This document shows positions 37,880 to 46,220 of a DNA stretch of 64,000 nucleotides, piece after piece. Position 1 is the first letter of the stretch. Every line of letters starts with the position of its first letter. The position numbers and the translations under genes are program-made. The stretch covers positions 416,315-480,314 of the forward strand of contig CANMQI010000005.1 in assembly GCA_947499955.1 (NCBI GenBank), in the 5' to 3' direction. The notes beneath the pieces were generated by a model. The model had not been told where the DNA came from. It saw nothing but the letters and a program-made list of their open reading frames with translations, and ran no database searches. This stretch comes from an uncultured Granulosicoccus sp. (GTDB lineage: Bacteria; Pseudomonadota; Gammaproteobacteria; Granulosicoccales; Granulosicoccaceae).

Positions 37880-38758
37880 TCATGGCAATTCTGCAGGCAA
37901 CCACTCTACTCCATAGCGCGCGTAAAGATCCTTCATGTCTCCCGAGTCGATCATGTCAGTGAGCACATCGCCCAGCGCATAGCCCAGGTCGCGGCTATCG
38001 TGCTTCACGGCAATCCCGATGGGCCAACCCGTTCTGACAATACCGGGCATGGGTGGCTGTACGATTTGCGAATCGATATCAGGCGACTCGTGCGCCACCC
38101 ATTCCATCTGCGCGCGCGCGCCCATCAGAGCACCCACCTCCTCGCTGGTGTACAGCTGCTGGGCGTCCTGGAATGTGCGACCGCGCCGGATGCTTTGCAA
38201 CAACTGCCCACGGAAGGCATTGGACAGGAAGAAGTCACCAGCGGTATCCACTTCCACCGCGATGGGATGGGTGACGAATCGCCCGAATGTCTCGACCGTC
38301 GGGTGAATCGACTGGTTGTGGAGTAGCGCCATCTGTTCCTGAAAATACGGAGCGGTCAGCACGGCCAGTTCGTTGCGTGCATCCACTTCACGATCGTAGG
38401 GCACGTGCATCATGACATCCGCATACTTGCCGTAGACGATGTCGCCTTTCCAGATATTCACCCGCAGATCGTCGTCCAGATTCTCATCGGCACCACGGAT
38501 CAGAAACTCGACCTCAACGCCCAGGCTTTCTCCGAAACGGCGCCCGATCTCCACATCGATACCCTGTGCATTTCCTGCATCATCCTTCCAGGAATAAGGG
38601 GCGTAATCGCTGTAGGCAAACACGACGAGCTTGCCGCTGTCGACCACATCGTCCACAGGCCGTGCCTGCAGACCGGGCGAGCACAGCCCGGCTGCAAGCA
38701 GACCCAGTACGGCAAGATGACGCAGGCGTTGCCCGAAGCCGGGCATTCGGATTGTCAT
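37880..38758 (-). CDS. XoxJ/MxaJ-like periplasmic binding protein associated with quinoprotein dehydrogenase
   Basis: A 292-residue family 3 solute-binding-like protein with a signal peptide ending near GLQA|RP. LVVFAYSDYAPYSWKDDAGN, VYGKYADVMMHVPYDREVDA and VEVDTAGDFFLSNAF match the MoxJ-type group found next to PQQ dehydrogenases. XoxJ/MxaJ are thought to help mature or activate the dehydrogenase rather than to feed an ABC transporter, and no transporter is adjacent. It starts directly after the PedF stop. Confidence 0.87.
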   Translation of the reverse strand: MTIRMPGFGQRLRHLAVLGLLAAGLCSPGLQARPVDDVVDSGKLVVFAYSDYAPYSWKDDAGNAQGIDVEIGRRFGESLGVEVEFLIRGADENLDDDLRVNIWKGDIVYGKYADVMMHVPYDREVDARNELAVLTAPYFQEQMALLHNQSIHPTVETFGRFVTHPIAVEVDTAGDFFLSNAFRGQLLQSIRRGRTFQDAQQLYTSEEVGALMGARAQMEWVAHESPDIDSQIVQPPMPGIVRTGWPIGIAVKHDSRDLGYALGDVLTDMIDSGDMKDLYARYGVEWLPAELP

Positions 38759-39205
38759 CTATTCCGGACGTGGCTGGGTTTCGGTATAAGAGCGTATCGC
38801 CCACATGGCTTCCTGGCTCAGGATGTTCTCGAAAGGAGGCATCTTGTAGGCCCCGTTCTGGGTATAGCCCTTGCGAATTCTTTCCATGAACCATTCATCG
38901 CCGAACTCACCGTCTTCGAGCAAGCGCAAGTCCGGAGCAATCCCACCGGATATGGCTTCCAGTCCATGGCAGCGGGCACAGTTGGTGTTGTAGGCGGATG
39001 AACCGATACTCTTGGCCAACTCGTACTGCTCCCCGCCCATGGTCCGGTAGGGGTTTTCCATTGCAATGTCTTCCGGCAAGGCTTCCAGACCTTCCGTGTC
39101 GACGGCCTGTGGCTGAACATCACCGTGACCAAAGCCTGTCTTGACAAGCATGAACTGAGATAACACCAGCACCGATACCGCACCAGTCAGGAAACGTTTT
39201 TTCAT
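38759..39205 (-). CDS. pedF: Cytochrome c-550 PedF-like electron acceptor
   Basis: A 148-residue exported monohaem c-type cytochrome. The haem motif is CARCH, the likely distal methionine lies in AYKMPPFENILS, and the signal peptide (MKKRFLTGAVSVLVLSQ) is clear. PedF-type cytochromes take electrons from PQQ alcohol dehydrogenases such as PedE/PedH. It is the first gene of the minus-strand operon that leads to the dehydrogenase and is divergent from the CxxxCW/MoxR operon. Confidence 0.88.
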   Translation of the reverse strand: MKKRFLTGAVSVLVLSQFMLVKTGFGHGDVQPQAVDTEGLEALPEDIAMENPYRTMGGEQYELAKSIGSSAYNTNCARCHGLEAISGGIAPDLRLLEDGEFGDEWFMERIRKGYTQNGAYKMPPFENILSQEAMWAIRSYTETQPRPE

Positions 39206-39387
39206 AGCGTTCTACAACCCGTATACCAACGAAGGACGCAAGAGTAGCCCAAACCGATACCTTGCCAACATGGTACTTTTGGAACCATCCCTCGCCATGA
39301 CAGGGCGGAGAAGTACCACGTTCGTTCTCCAGGTGTTGAACTTTTGTACCACTGCTTCCGGCAACCGCACGGCGCATACTACGACTC
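39206..39387. promoter_or_regulatory. Divergent control region of the two quinoprotein operons
   Basis: This 182-bp spacer must hold the promoters of both the pedF operon and the CxxxCW-MoxR operon. It contains a near-repeat, ACTTTTGGAACCA (39275-39287) and ACTTTTGTACCA (39340-39351). The first sits within an imperfect palindrome (ATGGTAC...GGAACCAT). These are candidate activator sites; no regulator is encoded in the cluster. Confidence 0.5.
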
Positions 39388-39977
39388 ATGCTGGAGAGAA
39401 CCCTGTTTATCATCGCGGCGCTGTTTGCCAGTTGTGCGTTCGGCGCTGAACCGTCACTCGAGGGCTATGACGTCGACCCGGACACCGGGTTGCGCATGGA
39501 ACGCTATCGCGCTCCTGTGCCGGATGATATACCCGGTGGCACAACGCTGGACACGAGTCAGATTGTCGCCTTCAGGGAGCAGGAAGAGGCCTTGCTGATC
39601 GATGTCTACCCGCCCAACGGGCTAGGGCCGGACCCCTTCGATGGCTCCTGGGTGACCTCGGAGATACGTCTGTCGATCCCCGGTTCCATCTGGTTGCCTG
39701 AGGTCGGTCGCGGTACATTGAGCCGTGAAGCAGAGGACTATTTCCGGCGCAATATTGCAAGACTGACTCAGGACAAGCTGGACAGACCCATGGCGTTCTT
39801 CTGCAGCGCCGATTGCTGGCAGAGCTGGAATGCTGCGCGCCGGGCAATTCTCTGGGGCTATACCGCCGTTCACTGGTACCCGCTGGGTACGGATGGATGG
39901 CAGGAAGACGGTGGCGAATTGATCCGGGTCCAGCCAGTGAATTTCCTTGACGACACCACCCCCGCTGCCAACCTCCC

Positions 39978-39981
<4 letters not shown>
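39388..39981 (+). CDS. PQQ-dependent catabolism-associated CXXCW-motif protein
   Basis: The 197-residue exported protein (signal peptide ending CAFG|AE) has a rhodanese-like fold pattern with FREQEEALLIDVYPP and the family-defining FFCSADCWQSWNAARRAI. The family occurs only beside PQQ alcohol oxidation genes and its function is unproven. Its stop overlaps the MoxR start by four bases (ATGA), so the MoxR operon is translationally tied to the quinoprotein system. Confidence 0.87.
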
Positions 39982-40973
<992 letters not shown>

Positions 40974-41063
40974 TGGCGATGCTCATGCCAAGGCCTCGAC
41001 CCTGCATTCAGGCACAATCGCCTCGAGCATGCCCGCTTGCACGCTCTGCCTGAGGTGAGCGTC

Positions 41064-42179
41064 ATGGCCTCTGACACGATGATCGATCCAACCATCGCTG
41101 TCAGCGTCCAGTCTCTTCTGGATGAACGACACACCGCCCGCGAGAATATGCGGCATCAACCTGCAGGCTCGGGACAATGGACCGGGAATTTCCGCGGTGC
41201 GCAGCGCGGCCACGGCACCGATTTCGATGACCTGCGGCATTACAGCGCCGGCGATGAACTGCGACATATCGACTGGAAAGCCAGTGCTCGCACCAACACC
41301 CTGCATACCAGACTGTATCGCGAAGAGCGCGAACACCGTGTCACGCTGCTGACCGACCTGCGCCGCTCCATGTTCACCGGTACAAGAGCACTGCGTTCGG
41401 CAACAGCCTGCCACCTGACGGCACGTCTGCTGTGGCAGGCCATCGAGAGCGGTAGCCGGGTATGTGTCATCGGCATTGCTGATACCGGATTGGCCGTCAG
41501 CGAAAATGGCGGTGGGCACCGTACAGCCATCGATGCCTGCGCATTACTGGCAAGACGCTTCGAGGCTACTCGACAGCAAACCGACACCACCGACGGGCCT
41601 CCCAAGGGCACCGAACACTCGCCATCCTCTGAACAGACGATCTCAGCGGGACCAGCGGGAAGCCATCATACTCACAGAGCTGCGGCTGAAAAGCGGACGG
41701 CGACCGCTGACACTCCCCCCCTGCCGGATGCGCTGATCTCCCCCACCAGCACATACAGCGCCGATACCAATTCAACCATCACGCTGGAACAGGTGGCTCA
41801 CTGGCTGAGTGCACAACGTCAATTGCACGGCTCCGTGATCTGGATCAGCGCCTTCGACCAGCTCGGCCCGCATTTCGATAAGGCCATGACGGCCCTGTCG
41901 CAGGCGACTCGTCAGGTTGCCATTCATGTCAATGATGAAATGCTTGAACGGGGCCTGCCTGCAGGCCACTACGGATACCGCTCCGGAACATCGACGGAAA
42001 AGACCCGCCGTATCGCCACACTCAACCGCAGACAGGTCGCACAGCTGAAGCAACACCTGTCGCAGCACAGACAACAGAGAATCAGGCGATTTGCCGAGCT
42101 CATGATTCCTCTGCTGAATTCCGACTCCGGCAATACTGACATCGTTGCAACCCTGCGCCAGAGTGGTCATTTGCCATGA
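41064..42179 (+). CDS. DUF58 protein (MxaS-like)
   Basis: The 371-residue protein has the DUF58 core DFDDLRHYSAGDELRHIDWK followed by a VWA-like segment (HRVTLLTDLRRSMFTGTRA). GAGGTG lies six bases before the ATG at 41064; a TTG at 41037 is unlikely. Residues about 180-235 form a Ser/Thr/His-rich, low-complexity insertion that interrupts the second half. In methylotroph clusters the DUF58 protein MxaS pairs with MxaR. It has no signal peptide and probably works at the inner face of the membrane. Confidence 0.87.
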   Translation: MASDTMIDPTIAVSVQSLLDERHTARENMRHQPAGSGQWTGNFRGAQRGHGTDFDDLRHYSAGDELRHIDWKASARTNTLHTRLYREEREHRVTLLTDLRRSMFTGTRALRSATACHLTARLLWQAIESGSRVCVIGIADTGLAVSENGGGHRTAIDACALLARRFEATRQQTDTTDGPPKGTEHSPSSEQTISAGPAGSHHTHRAAAEKRTATADTPPLPDALISPTSTYSADTNSTITLEQVAHWLSAQRQLHGSVIWISAFDQLGPHFDKAMTALSQATRQVAIHVNDEMLERGLPAGHYGYRSGTSTEKTRRIATLNRRQVAQLKQHLSQHRQQRIRRFAELMIPLLNSDSGNTDIVATLRQSGHLP

Positions 42180-42275
42180 GAGCCACAGACACAATCGCCC
42201 GGAATTCGTGTCCGCGCCTCTCAGCCAGAGTTCTCCCTGCCGCCATTGCCATCACTCACAGACCTCTGTGATCCG

Positions 42276-42773
42276 ATGAACCAGACGGAACAGATACTCA
42301 GCCAACTCCGCGATGTCCAGCTACCACCGGCGCCGGTAGGCGTCTCCCTGTGGCTGGTCCTTGCCAATCTGCTGATACTGCTGACGATCGTACTGGGACT
42401 CTACCGCCGCTGGCGCCGAGTGCGCGAACAATGGCGACGTGATGCCCTGTTCCAGATACGCCAGGCACGCACTCTGAATGCGGCACCCGCCACCCTGGCA
42501 CTGGCCCGGCTGCTCAGGCAGATTCTGCTCTACAGACACGGCCATGCGGCCAACCATAGGCAAGCCTGGCTCATGGAGCTGGACAGGGAATTTTCCACTG
42601 ACTGGTTCACGCAATCAACGGGGCAGGTATTCGGCGATGCGCTGTACAAGCCACAACAGCTGACCGACGAGGAACTGCAGACGCTGTGTACACAGCTCGA
42701 ACGACTGATCCGTAAACTGCCGACAAGGCCTCACAGCGTGCCACGGCAGAATGACGGCCGAACCCTCTCATGA
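42276..42773 (+). CDS. DUF4381 membrane protein
   Basis: A 165-residue protein with one transmembrane helix (about residues 23-43; SLWLVLANLLILLTIVLGLY) followed by a basic cytoplasmic region (RRWRRVREQWRRDALFQIRQ). It matches DUF4381, regularly found in MoxR-DUF58-VWA operons. The ATG at 42276 is chosen over a TTG at 42246. Its stop overlaps the next start (ATGA). It probably anchors or links the complex to the membrane; the function is not established. Confidence 0.82.
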   Translation: MNQTEQILSQLRDVQLPPAPVGVSLWLVLANLLILLTIVLGLYRRWRRVREQWRRDALFQIRQARTLNAAPATLALARLLRQILLYRHGHAANHRQAWLMELDREFSTDWFTQSTGQVFGDALYKPQQLTDEELQTLCTQLERLIRKLPTRPHSVPRQNDGRTLS

Positions 42774-43900
42774 TTCACTTCAACTGGCCATGGGTATTTC
42801 TGCTCCTGCCACTGCCATGGCTGCTGCAGCGCTTGGGCCGCGAACCGGTGCTGACGGCTATCGACATACCGCCAGTCATGGATGAAGCCTTGCAAGCGCT
42901 GGCAAATCGATGGCACACGCGAATGACTTTCAGGCACTGGCTACTGTGGTGCTGCTGGGCATTGTTACTGACATCAATAGCTCAACCCTGGCACCCTGGT
43001 GATGCTGTGGTGCAGCCGGTCAGCGGCCGAGCCATCGCACTGGCCGTTGACGTGTCAGGCAGCATGGAGAGGCAGGATTTTTCGCTCGATGGCGAAACCG
43101 GCGATCGACTGAGCATCGTAAAGCAAGTGGCAGGTGACTTCATGGCTCGACGCAAGGGCGATCGTCTGAGCCTGGTGCTGTATGGCAAGGAGGCGTTCAT
43201 CGCCTCACCACTGACCTTCGACCTGACGGCGCTGAGCTCTATACTCGACAGCGCAGGTATCGGCATGGCCGGAAGATCCACCGCCATTGGCGATGCCATC
43301 GGTCTGTCCATTCGGACACTGCAAGGCGACCCCGCAGAGCACAAGGCCATCGTGTTGTTATCCGATGGCACCAACAACGCAGGCTCCGTGGAACCGGAAA
43401 GTGCCGCACAGCTGGCGGATCAACTGGGAATCCGGATTCACACCATCGCACTGGGAAGCGTCGATGGAGAACGCGGTGGCTATCAGACTGCACAGTCCGC
43501 AGATCTGGATGAAGAGACACTCAGAGCGGTTGCAGAACAGGCTGGTGGTCAGTTCTTCCGCGCCACCGACAGCACGGACCTGCAGCAGGTATACAGCGCC
43601 ATTGACACGCTGGAGAGCGCAGAGGTGGCCGCCCCGCCCGTGATTCTGCGACACGATCTCCGACAGTGGCCGCAGGGCCTGCTGTTGATCGGCCTGTTGA
43701 TTCTGGCAAGCCAGCGGCGATCGCGCGACCGATTCCGTGGAAAACGCGGGGAACAGCACGGCGGACAACAAGGCGGACAACACAGCGAACAGCACAGCGA
43801 ACAACACAGCGAACAACACAGCGAACAACACAGCGAACAACACAGCGAACAACACGGTAAGCGGCTTCACGCGCAAGCCGGCGAGCAGTTCACCCCATGA
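42770..43900 (+). CDS. VWA-domain membrane protein, BatA/MxaC-like
   Basis: The 376-residue protein has an N-terminal hydrophobic anchor, a VWA domain with an intact MIDAS motif (D94-S96-S98 in LAVDVSGSME), and a C-terminal transmembrane helix at about 303-318. After this helix comes an unusual hydrophilic tail with six exact Ser-Glu-Gln-His units (43784-43855). VWA proteins of this operon type bind the substrate of the MoxR chaperone in the periplasm. ATGA overlaps join it to both neighbours. Confidence 0.88.
   Translation: MIHFNWPWVFLLLPLPWLLQRLGREPVLTAIDIPPVMDEALQALANRWHTRMTFRHWLLWCCWALLLTSIAQPWHPGDAVVQPVSGRAIALAVDVSGSMERQDFSLDGETGDRLSIVKQVAGDFMARRKGDRLSLVLYGKEAFIASPLTFDLTALSSILDSAGIGMAGRSTAIGDAIGLSIRTLQGDPAEHKAIVLLSDGTNNAGSVEPESAAQLADQLGIRIHTIALGSVDGERGGYQTAQSADLDEETLRAVAEQAGGQFFRATDSTDLQQVYSAIDTLESAEVAAPPVILRHDLRQWPQGLLLIGLLILASQRRSRDRFRGKRGEQHGGQQGGQHSEQHSEQHSEQHSEQHSEQHSEQHGKRLHAQAGEQFTP
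43784..43855 (+). repeat. Six in-frame 12-bp repeats coding Ser-Glu-Gln-His
   Basis: The unit AGCGAACAACAC (first copy with CAG for CAA) is repeated six times in tandem within the C-terminal tail of the first VWA gene. Unit length is a multiple of three, so copy-number change would lengthen the tail without breaking the frame. Confidence 0.95.
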
Positions 43901-45183
43901 ATGCCTGGCAAGCTGGAGAATGGGCCATTCTGCGACCGCTCTGGTTGTTACCGGCATTGCTGCTACTGATCGGCTCTGTGCTGTGGCGACAGACTGGCTC
44001 TCACAGTCACTGGCGCAATGTGCTGTCCCCGGCCGTGTTCCGCTATCTGGGCGCTGAGCAGCCTCGAGCGATTCGATGGAATCTGCCTTTGCTGCTGGCA
44101 TCTCTCATCAGCGCAAGCCTGAGCCAGCCCGTGCTGCGCCAGAGTGACGATGACACCTGGCGGCACAGCATCGGCTGGGTCGCCGTGGCAGATGTGTCGC
44201 GTTCCATGACCCTGAACGATACCGTGCCGTCCCGTCTGGCTGCCATGCGCGAGGCCATGGTGGAACTGTCGCGCCAGGCCGCCGCCCGACCGATCGCCCT
44301 GATCCTGTTCGCCGGAGATGCCTTTCTGGTTGCGCCACCCGCATTCGACCGCTCGGTATTCAACGAGCACACCGCACTGCTGGAACACGGCATCATTCCG
44401 GTTGAAGGGTCCAACCTGACACGTGCACTGTCACTGGCAAACTCTGTCATCGAGGATAGCCAGTTTCGCCAGGCACGCGTTTTCGTGCTGGGCGATTCAG
44501 GCGGGGTGGGTCAAAGCAGCCTCGCTGCAGCGCGATTTCTGGGCGATGCCGGCCATCGTGTCGATATGCTGGTATTCGGCTCGTCCGCATCGCAGCCTGA
44601 AAGCGCAGTTCCGGTAAACGCGTCCCTTGATACGAGTGAAAACTCGGTTGAAAACTCGGTTGAAAGTTCGGCTGAAAGTTCGGCTGACAGCGTGGGTGAA
44701 AACTCGGCTGAAAGTTCGGCTGAAAGTTCGGCTGAAAGTTCGGCTGACAGCGTGGGTGAAAACTCGGCTGAAAGTTCGGCTGAAAATTCGGCTGACAGCG
44801 TGGGTGAAAACTCGGCTGAGAGTTTGGCTGACAGCGCGGGTGCAAGCGCGGGTGCAAGCGCGGGTGCAAGCGCGGGTGCAAGCGCGGGTGCAAGCGCGGC
44901 TGACAGCGCAAGTGCAACCTGGAGTCAGGCCCGCGGCGCTCGGGATGAGACCCGTGTCGACTGGCGGCAGGTCCAGACTCTGGCACAAGCCGGCCAGGGC
45001 CAGGCCGTCAGAGCCAACAGCTTTGGCGTCATCGATTACGCGCCACTGGGATTGGACCGGCAGGCTACTGCCTCGACACACAGCGAACTGAAAAGTCTGG
45101 TGTGGCGTGAGCAGTCGCACTGGCTTCTGCTGCTTGCCATCCCGCTGATGTTGCTGCTGTTCCATCGGGAGTCGGCACACTGA
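43897..45183 (+). CDS. VWA-domain membrane protein, BatB/MxaL-like, with repeat-rich insertion
   Basis: The 428-residue protein has N-terminal membrane helices (about 11-30 and 62-78) and a VWA domain with MIDAS residues D99, S101 and S103 (VADVSRSMTL). Residues about 247-338 are a long insertion of Ser/Ala/Glu/Asn repeats (SAESSADSVGEN-type, then GASA-type). The fold then resumes (DWRQVQTLAQAGQGQAV) and ends in a C-terminal membrane helix and RESAH. Apart from the insertion it matches BatB-like proteins. It overlaps both neighbours (ATGA, TGATG). Confidence 0.87.
   Translation: MNAWQAGEWAILRPLWLLPALLLLIGSVLWRQTGSHSHWRNVLSPAVFRYLGAEQPRAIRWNLPLLLASLISASLSQPVLRQSDDDTWRHSIGWVAVADVSRSMTLNDTVPSRLAAMREAMVELSRQAAARPIALILFAGDAFLVAPPAFDRSVFNEHTALLEHGIIPVEGSNLTRALSLANSVIEDSQFRQARVFVLGDSGGVGQSSLAAARFLGDAGHRVDMLVFGSSASQPESAVPVNASLDTSENSVENSVESSAESSADSVGENSAESSAESSAESSADSVGENSAESSAENSADSVGENSAESLADSAGASAGASAGASAGASAGASAADSASATWSQARGARDETRVDWRQVQTLAQAGQGQAVRANSFGVIDYAPLGLDRQATASTHSELKSLVWREQSHWLLLLAIPLMLLLFHRESAH
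44637..44910 (+). repeat. Compound in-frame tandem repeats in the second VWA gene
   Basis: The first block reiterates GAAAACTCGGCTGAAAGTTCG-like units with a periodic GACAGCGTGGGT. The second block has five or so copies of GCGGGTGCAAGC (Gly-Ala-Ser-Ala). All units are multiples of three bases. The antisense and other sense frames stay open only as a by-product. Confidence 0.93.
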
Positions 45184-46220
45184 TGCGCCGGCTCATGCAT
45201 TGGCAGTCCCGGCCACTCGCGGCTTGTGCATCGCGCGTCACAAGGCCGTCACGATCATCACTGAGACTGAGACTGAGACTGAGACTGAGACTGAGACTGA
45301 GACTGAGACTGAGACTGAGACTGAGACTGCGATTGCGATTGCGATTGCGATTGCGATTGCGATTGATCATCTGCCTGCTGCTGTGTCCTGCCACCCCACT
45401 GCTGGCCGCCGAGGACAATCTGCTTGCCCATCGTCTTTTCGAAGCGGGAGACTATGCCCGAGCCGGTGAAATCTTTACCGACCCGGCCTGGAAAGGCATT
45501 GCCTTGTATCGTTCGGAACAATGGTGGCGAGCGGCAGAGGCCTTCATACGCGCCAATGACCCCGTATCCGCGTTCAACCTCGGCAACTGCTATGTCAAGC
45601 TGAGCTATTTCGAACTGGCTCTGGAGGCCTACCAGCAGGCGCTGTCGATGGATCCCTCACTGGAGGATGCCGCTTTCAATGCGGAGCTGATGCGCCAGTT
45701 ACTGGCGGTGGAGAACGAGCAGGATCACCAGGGCGGTCGACAGCCATCAGCCGATGAAATCGAACGTCTCGACACCCAGCATGATCGCCGAGAACGTGGC
45801 AGCGGTGAAGGTGGAGAGGAACAGAGCGAAACCGGTGACTCTGACCCCACACAACAATCCGATGAGTCTGGCGAACAGAGCATGAACGAAAGCGAAGATG
45901 CTCACGCCGGCGAAGGCGCTCGGGTCAGTGAACAGGAAACGCCTGCCAGCGATGAGAACGGTAGCGGTGCGCTCAACGGGGAGGCCAGCGACGAAGAAGC
46001 CACCAACAGACCTTCGGGAGGGTCGCAGCTTGACACGCCCACCGCAGACTCCCAGGCGGCCGGTCTGCGCACCACGCTGGAAACCGAACAGGCAACTACC
46101 CAGTGGCTGAACCGAATCAATCACGATGCCAGCCTGTATCTGCAACGACGTATCAGGCTGGAACAGCGGCGTCGGCATGCAGCAGGTCAGGCCGCCCCCG
46201 ACGGTGGAAGCTCATGGTGA
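45183..46220 (+). CDS. TPR protein, BatC/MxaK-like, with Leu-Arg repeat in the N-terminus
   Basis: A 345-residue protein. After about 26 residues comes an uninterrupted Leu-Arg alternation of 35 residues, followed by a normal signal-peptide core (LIICLLLCPATPLLA|AE). The mature part has TPR units (about 78-170; SAFNLGNCYVKLSYFELALE, YQQALSMDPSLEDAAFN) and a long acidic Ser/Glu/Gly-rich region (about 185-300) before a basic end. TPR proteins are standard partners in Bat operons. Translation from the TTG at 45363, after the repeat, would give a conventional signal peptide and cannot be excluded. Confidence 0.82.
   Translation: MRRLMHWQSRPLAACASRVTRPSRSSLRLRLRLRLRLRLRLRLRLRLRLRLRLRLRLRLRLIICLLLCPATPLLAAEDNLLAHRLFEAGDYARAGEIFTDPAWKGIALYRSEQWWRAAEAFIRANDPVSAFNLGNCYVKLSYFELALEAYQQALSMDPSLEDAAFNAELMRQLLAVENEQDHQGGRQPSADEIERLDTQHDRRERGSGEGGEEQSETGDSDPTQQSDESGEQSMNESEDAHAGEGARVSEQETPASDENGSGALNGEASDEEATNRPSGGSQLDTPTADSQAAGLRTTLETEQATTQWLNRINHDASLYLQRRIRLEQRRRHAAGQAAPDGGSSW
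45261..45365 (+). repeat. Two adjoining hexanucleotide microsatellites, (CTGAGA)11-CTG-(CGATTG)6
   Basis: Eleven perfect copies of CTGAGA (45261-45326), one CTG, then six perfect copies of CGATTG (45330-45365). The two units differ but code the same dipeptide alternation (CTG AGA and TTG CGA are both Leu-Arg). Change in copy number would alter the protein by two residues at a time without a frameshift. Confidence 0.97.

Noticed and set aside
44637..44910. Possible CRISPR-like array
   Set aside because: Units are contiguous 12-21 bp words without unique spacers, and they lie in frame inside a VWA-domain gene.
44447..45180. Repeat-rich open frames antisense to and in other frames of the second VWA gene
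   Set aside because: Tandem repeats in multiples of three keep all frames open. Only the VWA frame joins conserved domains on both sides.
45258..45521. Minus-strand frame coding a Ser-Gln repeat
   Set aside because: It is the reverse reading of the hexanucleotide repeats, without a conserved region, and lies inside the TPR gene.
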